Below, one piece after another: positions 59,302 through 64,000 of a stretch of 64,000 nucleotides of DNA. The notes beneath the pieces are model-generated. The model did no database searches, was not told the DNA's origin, and saw only the letters and a program-made list of their open reading frames with translations. The first letter of the stretch is position 1; every line of letters starts with the position of its first letter. This DNA comes from Pectobacterium atrosepticum (GTDB taxonomy: Bacteria > Pseudomonadota > Gammaproteobacteria > Enterobacterales > Enterobacteriaceae), in assembly GCA_019056595.1 (NCBI GenBank), contig CP036163.1, positions 620,001 through 684,000 of the forward strand, read 5' to 3'. The translations under genes were made by a program, and so were the position numbers.

Positions 59302-60501
59302 TTACGAACCTTTTTTCTTCGCACGCCCCTTGCGCTGGTAGGCTTTATGTTCGGCTATATATGTCAGGTAGGCTGCCCGCGTCATCCCGTCGGTACGTTG
59401 GGCAAACACATCGTAGGTCGTATCGGGCGGAAAGCCAAACTCAGCCAATACCTGCTCCCATGCTTCGAGTTGTTCTGGGTTGAGCAACGTCTTATCCCAG
59501 TCTGGGAATCCTCTATCGACAAAACAGTCGGCTGACACGCTGCTATAAGCCCCATTGTTCATATAGTTGCGCCCGGTTTTCAAAGCCGTATCCTGACTGG
59601 CTTTACTGATCGAACAAGGTCCCCACGACAGGCGATAATCGCTTTTCTGTGCGCTGATGCTTGAGCCATAACCAACGGGAAACAGGATGTCCTCTTCCGC
59701 CAATATTTTCAATCCCACATATTCGTAATTGCCACGCAGGAAAGCGTTATCCATAACAATCCAGCATTTGTCTGACAAAGGAGAAGCCACAATCTCCGAC
59801 AGCGATGGATTACGCACGGTCGTGCAGAAAAGGTAAGGCCGAACAAACAGCGGCATCGTCATCACATCATTCCAGATGCTGTGTTCAGCAAATAATTCGT
59901 CCTTTTGCATCTGGCGCAGATTGCCAATAACCAGAACATAGCCATCGGTATGTAAGTCTATTTCTACGCGAAAGACGTCGCCCGGAATGGTTTTATGCTG
60001 CCGATTTTTCATATGCATCAACCGCTCCAGCTTATGCGCATAATCAGCAGGCAAGCGTTCGCGATAAGATTGCAGCCATTCGACAATCTCTTCTTTACTG
60101 GCCAGGTCGCGGCATTCCGGCAGAGGCAGTCGGACAGAATTTCGATAATTACTGACGGTAATATATCCGTAGCGTCCCGAGTTCAGCGTTCTGATACCCG
60201 CCGAAAACACAATGCCGTCAGCTATTACAATGGAAACGCTAGTGTAAGTGAGTTTTTTCTCTTTACCGCGTGCGGTTCTCGGCAGAACAACCTCGCGCTC
60301 ACTCGTCTGAATAATGACATCTTCTTCCTGATAATTTAGCTCTGTGGCCGTAATGCGCTTGCGGATCGTATCGCCATCAAAACAGATAAAATAGCCATCA
60401 CGGACGGTTAAAATATCCCATTCGTCCGATAACGGTTCCAGTCCGAAATAAGGGCGTAGGGCTTCCTGCATCCAGCTAGTTATCTGATCAATTGGTTTCA
60501 T
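59302..60501 (-). CDS. Uncharacterised 399-residue protein, possible Imm26-like domain
   Basis: A soluble protein without signal peptide. The central segment IPGDVFRVEIDLHTDGYVLVIGN resembles the beta-rich Imm26 (immunity protein) domain. The start is rich in acidic residues and the end is lysine/arginine-rich (KAYQRKGRAKKKGS). No toxin or other partner is visible, so an immunity role would be orphan. ATG at 60501 is chosen over a GTG three codons upstream. It probably has its own promoter, since the neighbour on its 5' side is the divergent rstA. Confidence 0.6.
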   Translation of the reverse strand: MKPIDQITSWMQEALRPYFGLEPLSDEWDILTVRDGYFICFDGDTIRKRITATELNYQEEDVIIQTSEREVVLPRTARGKEKKLTYTSVSIVIADGIVFSAGIRTLNSGRYGYITVSNYRNSVRLPLPECRDLASKEEIVEWLQSYRERLPADYAHKLERLMHMKNRQHKTIPGDVFRVEIDLHTDGYVLVIGNLRQMQKDELFAEHSIWNDVMTMPLFVRPYLFCTTVRNPSLSEIVASPLSDKCWIVMDNAFLRGNYEYVGLKILAEEDILFPVGYGSSISAQKSDYRLSWGPCSISKASQDTALKTGRNYMNNGAYSSVSADCFVDRGFPDWDKTLLNPEQLEAWEQVLAEFGFPPDTTYDVFAQRTDGMTRAAYLTYIAEHKAYQRKGRAKKKGS

Positions 60502-60625
60502 CTTCAGCACGGTTCCCAGTGAAGTATTCAGTCATCATGTCGTGGTCGTTCTCGGTAAACAACGAGAATCAGGTGCAATACCGCCTAAAAAAGACACGCG
60601 CCGCAGCTTATCTAATTTTGATAGG

Positions 60626-60642
60626 TAAACAAATACTTAACA
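60626..60642 (-). promoter_or_regulatory. Candidate PhoP box upstream of rstA
   Basis: On the minus strand TGTTAA-N5-TGTTTA differs by one base from the PhoP repeat. E. coli rstA is PhoP-regulated. The orientation is opposite to rstA, so the call is tentative. A -10-like TATGCT lies at 60685-60690. Confidence 0.4.
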
Positions 60643-60722
60643 CCCATTTACGCTTCATTTCTCGTTTATCACCTATCATCAGGCTATGCTATGAGCAGTG
60701 AGATGGGGATAACGTAGATACC

Positions 60723-61460
60723 ATGCATAAGATTGTTTTTATAGAAGATGATACCGAGGTTGGAAAATTGATCGCTGCCTACCTCGGCAAGCATGACATT
60801 GATGTTCAAGTTGAAGCACGAGGCGATCAGGCATTAGCCTTTATTGAGCAACAGCAGCCCGATCTCGTGCTGCTGGATATAATGCTGCCCGGCAAAGACG
60901 GGATGACCATCTGCCGGGAGTTGCGGCCACAGTACAGCGGCCCGATTGTGCTACTGACGTCGCTGGACAGCGACATGAATCATATTTTGGCATTAGAAAT
61001 GGGTGCCGATGATTACATTCTGAAAACCACACCGCCCGCTGTCTTGCTCGCCCGCCTGCGCCTGCATTTGCGGCAATACGCCACCGCGCCACAAACAGTG
61101 GCAGAAAATGCAGCGCCCGCCGCGTTGCAGGTGCATAAATCACTGCACTTCGGCCTGCTCTGTATCGATCCGGTTAATCGGGAAGTGACATTAGGGCAAG
61201 AGCATATCGTGTTATCGACTGCGGATTTTGATCTCCTCTGGCAGTTGGCGACCCATGCTGGTCACATCATGGATCGGGATGCGCTGCTGAAAAATCTGCG
61301 CGGCGTGACCTACGACGGCATGGATCGCAGTATTGATGTCGCTATTTCCCGACTGCGTAAAAAACTGTACGACAACCCGCTAGAGCCATTCCGTATCAAA
61401 ACCGTACGCAACAAAGGCTATCTGTTCGCCCCCAATACCTGGGAGAGCGTGACGCTATGA
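60723..61460 (+). CDS. rstA: Response regulator RstA
   Basis: A 245-residue OmpR-type response regulator. The phosphoacceptor is D52 in LVLLDIMLPGKDG and the C-terminal winged helix reads ADFDLLWQLATHAGHIMDRDALL..SIDVAISRLRKKL. In E. coli RstA controls acid and manganese-linked genes including asr; an RstA-type box precedes asr 1.4 kb downstream. It overlaps rstB by four bases. Confidence 0.94.
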   Translation: MHKIVFIEDDTEVGKLIAAYLGKHDIDVQVEARGDQALAFIEQQQPDLVLLDIMLPGKDGMTICRELRPQYSGPIVLLTSLDSDMNHILALEMGADDYILKTTPPAVLLARLRLHLRQYATAPQTVAENAAPAALQVHKSLHFGLLCIDPVNREVTLGQEHIVLSTADFDLLWQLATHAGHIMDRDALLKNLRGVTYDGMDRSIDVAISRLRKKLYDNPLEPFRIKTVRNKGYLFAPNTWESVTL

Positions 61461-62770
61461 GAAAGCTGTTCGTCCAGTTTTTTCTATTGCTGTTTGCCTG
61501 CTTTGTCGTCATGACGCTACTGGTCGGGCTGGTTTATAAGGTGACAGCTGAACGCGCTGGGCGTCAGTCCATGGATGATCTGATGAAAAGCTCGCTGTAT
61601 CTCATTCGTAATGAGCTACGCGCTATCCCCCCTCGCGAGTGGCATAAAACTATCAGCCAGCTCGATCTAAATCTGTCGTTCAAATTGCACATCGAGCCGG
61701 TGAGTAAATACGCGCTGAGCCCCAAGAATCGGCAGCGTCTGAATCAGGGGGAGATTATCGCGCTGGATGATGAATACACCTTTATCCAACGCATCCCCCG
61801 CAGCCATTACGTTCTCGCCGTCGGCCCTATTCCTTATTTGTTCTTCCTGCACGAAATGCGGCTGCTGGATTTACTGCTGGTGATGCTCATCGGGCTGTCG
61901 CTGGCATTACCGGTTTTCTTGTGGATGCGGCCACATTGGCAGGCCATGTTAAAATTGGAGAATGCTGCGCAGCGTTTAGGGGATGGTCATCTGGAAGAAC
62001 GTATTCATTTTGATAGCACCTCAAGCCTGTTTCGTCTTGGCATCGCCTTCAACCGGATGGCGGATAATCTGAACCAGCTCATCAACAGTAAAAAGCAGCT
62101 GATTGACAATATCGCGCACGAACTGCGTACGCCGTTGGTCAGGCTGCGCTATCGGCTGGCGATGAGTGACAACCTGACGGAAGACGAACAGCAGGCATTA
62201 AATCGGGATATTGGTCAACTTGAAGCACTGATTGACGAACTGCTAACGTATGCCAGACTCGATCGTCCACAGGTGACGCTGCATCTTGCCGATATTGATA
62301 TTCCTTCGTGGCTACAGGCAAAAGTTGACGATTTTCGGCTTATCCACCCTGATAAACACATCTCGCTGGACATGCCTCATTCGGCACAGATTGGTGCACT
62401 CGATTTGCGTCTAATGGAGCGAGTCCTGAATAATCTGATCGGCAATGGGTTGCGCTTCTGCCATAGCCAATTGCATGTCAGCCTGACGTCCAACGCCGAG
62501 CATATCGCCTGTCTGCAAGTCGAAGATGACGGCCCTGGTATTGCACCCGAAAGCCGGGAAAGCGTTTTTGAACCGTTTATCCGTCTGGATGCAGGTATTG
62601 AGAACAGCAGCGGTGGGTGTGGGCTGGGGTTGGCGATTGTTCATGCCATCGCGCGTGCTTACGAAGGCAGCATTACCGTGGATGAAAGCCCACTGGGCGG
62701 CGCTCGTTTCCGTTTCTGCTGGCCGGTAAAAACCGCAACGACACAGGCTGCAATCACCATTCAGCACTAG
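61457..62770 (+). CDS. rstB: Sensor histidine kinase RstB
   Basis: A 437-residue inner-membrane sensor kinase with two membrane helices (about 5-28 and 135-158) flanking a periplasmic domain. HAMP follows, then the H-box IDNIAHELRTPLVRLRYRL (H221) and ATP-binding boxes VEDDGPGIAPESRESVFEPF and GCGLGLAIVHAIA. It phosphorylates RstA. In enterobacteria PhoQ/MgrB-linked control of this pair is known. Confidence 0.94.
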   Translation: MRKLFVQFFLLLFACFVVMTLLVGLVYKVTAERAGRQSMDDLMKSSLYLIRNELRAIPPREWHKTISQLDLNLSFKLHIEPVSKYALSPKNRQRLNQGEIIALDDEYTFIQRIPRSHYVLAVGPIPYLFFLHEMRLLDLLLVMLIGLSLALPVFLWMRPHWQAMLKLENAAQRLGDGHLEERIHFDSTSSLFRLGIAFNRMADNLNQLINSKKQLIDNIAHELRTPLVRLRYRLAMSDNLTEDEQQALNRDIGQLEALIDELLTYARLDRPQVTLHLADIDIPSWLQAKVDDFRLIHPDKHISLDMPHSAQIGALDLRLMERVLNNLIGNGLRFCHSQLHVSLTSNAEHIACLQVEDDGPGIAPESRESVFEPFIRLDAGIENSSGGCGLGLAIVHAIARAYEGSITVDESPLGGARFRFCWPVKTATTQAAITIQH

Positions 62771-62830
62771 CGCCAAGACAGCGGTAACCCCTCGCTGTCT
62801 TTCAATGTATTTATCGCCCTTCCAGACTTG

Positions 62831-62844
62831 TACATTAGGTTACA
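62831..62844 (+). promoter_or_regulatory. RstA box upstream of asr
   Basis: TACATTAGGTTACA matches the RstA consensus TACATNTNGTTACA at all but one fixed position. It lies 107 bases before the asr start and would link asr to the adjacent rstAB. Confidence 0.72.
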
Positions 62845-62950
62845 CGCCGAAACCAATCACTCACTGAAGCCGCCCTCTGTTTCTCCTATTCTCTCTTCAA
62901 CGGCCCGCGTGAGGGTCACGAAACGTGAATGAGATAACGAGGAAATGATG

Positions 62951-63367
62951 ATGAATAAAGTATTAGTTATGATCGCAGGTGCTGCACTGGGTCTGTCCTC
63001 TGTAGCCTTTGCCGCGGATACCGTAACCAGCGCACCTGTTCAGCCTTCGGCGACCACTACCACCTCTGCTCCGGCTAAAGCCGTTCATCATAAAAAGCAG
63101 ATGAAGAAAGCTAAACCAGCCGCTGAACAGAAAGCGCAGGCTGCCAAGAAACATGTGAAGAAAGCTAAACCGGCCCCAGCACAGAAAGCACAGGCTGCCA
63201 AGAAACACGTGAAAAAAGCTAAACCAGCCCCTGCACAGAAAGCACAGGCTGCCAAGAAACACGTGAAAAAAGCTAAACCAGCCCCTGCACAGAAAGCGCA
63301 GGCTGCTAAGAAACACGTGAAAAAAGCTAAAACGGTAAAACCTGCTGATACCACGCCAGCAGCGTAA
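62951..63367 (+). CDS. asr: Acid shock protein
   Basis: A 138-residue basic protein with a signal peptide ([19 protein letters not shown]). An Ala/Pro/Thr linker follows, then four 18-residue repeats rich in lysine and alanine (63110-63325). Asr is an intrinsically disordered periplasmic protein that protects against acid-denatured proteins. Three ATG codons stand in tandem; the third, at 62951, best fits the GAGG spacing. It probably forms a unit with ydgU. Confidence 0.9.
   Translation: MNKVLVMIAGAALGLSSVAFAADTVTSAPVQPSATTTTSAPAKAVHHKKQMKKAKPAAEQKAQAAKKHVKKAKPAPAQKAQAAKKHVKKAKPAPAQKAQAAKKHVKKAKPAPAQKAQAAKKHVKKAKTVKPADTTPAA
63110..63325 (+). repeat. Four tandem 54-bp repeats inside asr
   Basis: Units begin at 63110, 63164, 63218 and 63272. 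Units 2 to 4 encode the identical 18-residue [18 protein letters not shown]; unit 1 differs at two residues. Copy number may vary among strains. Confidence 0.9.
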
Positions 63368-63380
63368 TCAATTAGCACCC

Positions 63381-63405
63381 ACTCCTTCCCCCACCGGGAA
63401 GGAGT
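63381..63405 (+). terminator. Hairpin after asr
   Basis: ACTCCTTCCC and GGGAAGGAGT pair perfectly around CCACC, 14 bases after the asr stop. The tail is only CACTT, so read-through into ydgU is likely. Confidence 0.65.
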
Positions 63406-63472
63406 CACTTCTGGCTAACCCCGATTTGAATCGTGTAACTAAAAGGTTTACCGAAAAAATAGGGCAACCATC

Positions 63473-63496
63473 AAACACCCGGTTTACCGGGTGTTT
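63473..63496 (+). terminator. Intrinsic terminator-like hairpin between asr and ydgU
   Basis: AAACACCCGGT and ACCGGGTGTTT pair with a two-base spacer, followed by ATTTC. It would separate or modulate the ydgU message. Confidence 0.6.
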
Positions 63497-63520
63497 ATTT
63501 CATAGGGGGACGGGAGAATG

Positions 63521-63598
63521 ATGCGGCGTTACTCATTTGAAATTATGTTATCTCTTGTTCTGCTCTGTGGCGTTATTACTCTGAGTTTTTTTCTTTAG
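63521..63598 (+). CDS. ydgU: Small membrane protein YdgU
   Basis: A 25-residue single-helix protein, RRYSFEIMLSLVLLCGVITL after the start, closely matching the layout of E. coli YdgU (an arginine-aromatic-FEF start and one hydrophobic helix). E. coli ydgU is an acid-induced small gene next to asr, exactly as here. A strong AGGGGGA/GGGAG ribosome site precedes it. ATG 63518 directly before could serve as an alternative start. Confidence 0.8.
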   Translation: MRRYSFEIMLSLVLLCGVITLSFFL

Positions 63599-63863
63599 CC
63601 CCCAAGGGCAGTATCCCAGCCGCTACCAATCAAACACGCTAGATCCATACGCAGAGAAAGCGCTATCTCAATACAATAACCTCTCCATTAATAATTCGGC
63701 TCAACTCATCAAATCCCTTTGAAGATCTGCACATAGATATCACCAAATAATAGAACGTCAAAAAAATAAGATATCGATCCAAACAAAAATTTTGGAATAG
63801 TAAAGTTTTACCATTCCGCGCCGTTTATATCATTACACTCCGAGCAATACCGAGAACACCATA

Positions 63864-64000
63864 ATGAAAAAAATCCTGCAAATATCTGCCATATTGCTTA
63901 GCACTATGACTGCGACATCGTATACATTCGCATCCCCCTCTCCGTCAGCCGGTATCATTCGATTTTCGGGTGCCATCGTCGAACCCGTTTGTGATGTTAC
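63864..64000 (+). CDS. Fimbrial major subunit-type protein (cut by window edge)
   Basis: The first 45 residues are visible: a signal peptide (KKILQISAILLSTMTATS, cleavage near TFA) and then GIIRFSGAIVEPVCDV. The pattern G-x-I-x-F-x-G-x-IVEPxC is the start of type 1 (FimA-like) pilins; the cysteine forms the pilin disulfide. It is probably the first gene of a chaperone-usher fimbrial operon. The 265 bases before it hold no other feature that I can support. Confidence 0.85.
   Translation, partial: MKKILQISAILLSTMTATSYTFASPSPSAGIIRFSGAIVEPVCDV

Noticed and set aside
1-64000. CRISPR arrays, tRNA or rRNA genes, prophage or IS transposase genes
   Set aside because: I saw no regularly spaced repeats, no tRNA-like cloverleaf with CCA context, no rRNA sequence and no transposase or integrase frame in the window.

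Overview
The window reads as chromosomal DNA of a soft-rot enterobacterium, most likely Pectobacterium. Reasons: ERIC-type intergenic repeats, a narXL / narK-narGHJI block in the enterobacterial arrangement, and close relatives of E. coli chaA, chaC, dauA, folM, rstAB, asr and ydgU. The genus is inferred from gene content and was not tested by a search. The left edge cuts an enolase-superfamily racemase and the right edge cuts a fimbrial subunit.

Layout. 1-2.7 kb: MetN/MetI-type importer with an amino-acid racemase-like gene. 3.2-6.5 kb: periplasmic PAP2 acid phosphatase and a chemoreceptor with a flagellar sigma28-type promoter. 6.5-19.4 kb: nitrogen-compound uptake and catabolism. This holds an SDR, a small-molecule kinase and a class III PLP enzyme; a polyamine/GABA-type ABC importer; gabD and gabT; a divergent MocR/GabR regulator; and the importer ATPase. 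19.5-30.1 kb: accessory region with a LysE exporter, a scar of the ATPase gene and an unknown gene. It also carries a four-gene operon encoding a DUF1800 protein, a Tat-exported DUF1501 protein, a fungal-type chitin synthase fused to a DegT aminotransferase, and an NAD-dependent epimerase. 30.2-36.2 kb: DauR-like regulator beside three genes resembling BhcB, BhcD and BhcC of the beta-hydroxyaspartate cycle, then OsmC-MarR diverging from an EamA exporter. 36.2-47.9 kb: narIJHG, narK, narX, narL with recognisable FNR and NarL sites. 48-64 kb: acyltransferase, DUF481 outer-membrane protein, chaC, a Fur-boxed siderophore-interacting protein, chaA, dauA, folM, an ECF sigma / anti-sigma pair with YceI, rstAB, asr-ydgU and a fimbrial gene.

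Most notable. (1) The chitin synthase-DegT fusion and its operon look like an undescribed surface amino-sugar polymer system. (2) A structured element of about 246 bp occurs twice (9813-10058 and 43428-43672). Its stems are kept by compensatory changes and one hairpin loop is nearly invariant, which suggests a structured RNA or an RNA-like repeat that I cannot name. (3) A BhcB/BhcD/BhcC-like operon without BhcA. (4) An ECF sigma gene with no in-frame ATG, GTG or TTG before its essential region 2; the only well-placed start is ATC behind a good Shine-Dalgarno.

Limits: all assignments come from reading motifs by eye. No database search, folding program or alignment was run.
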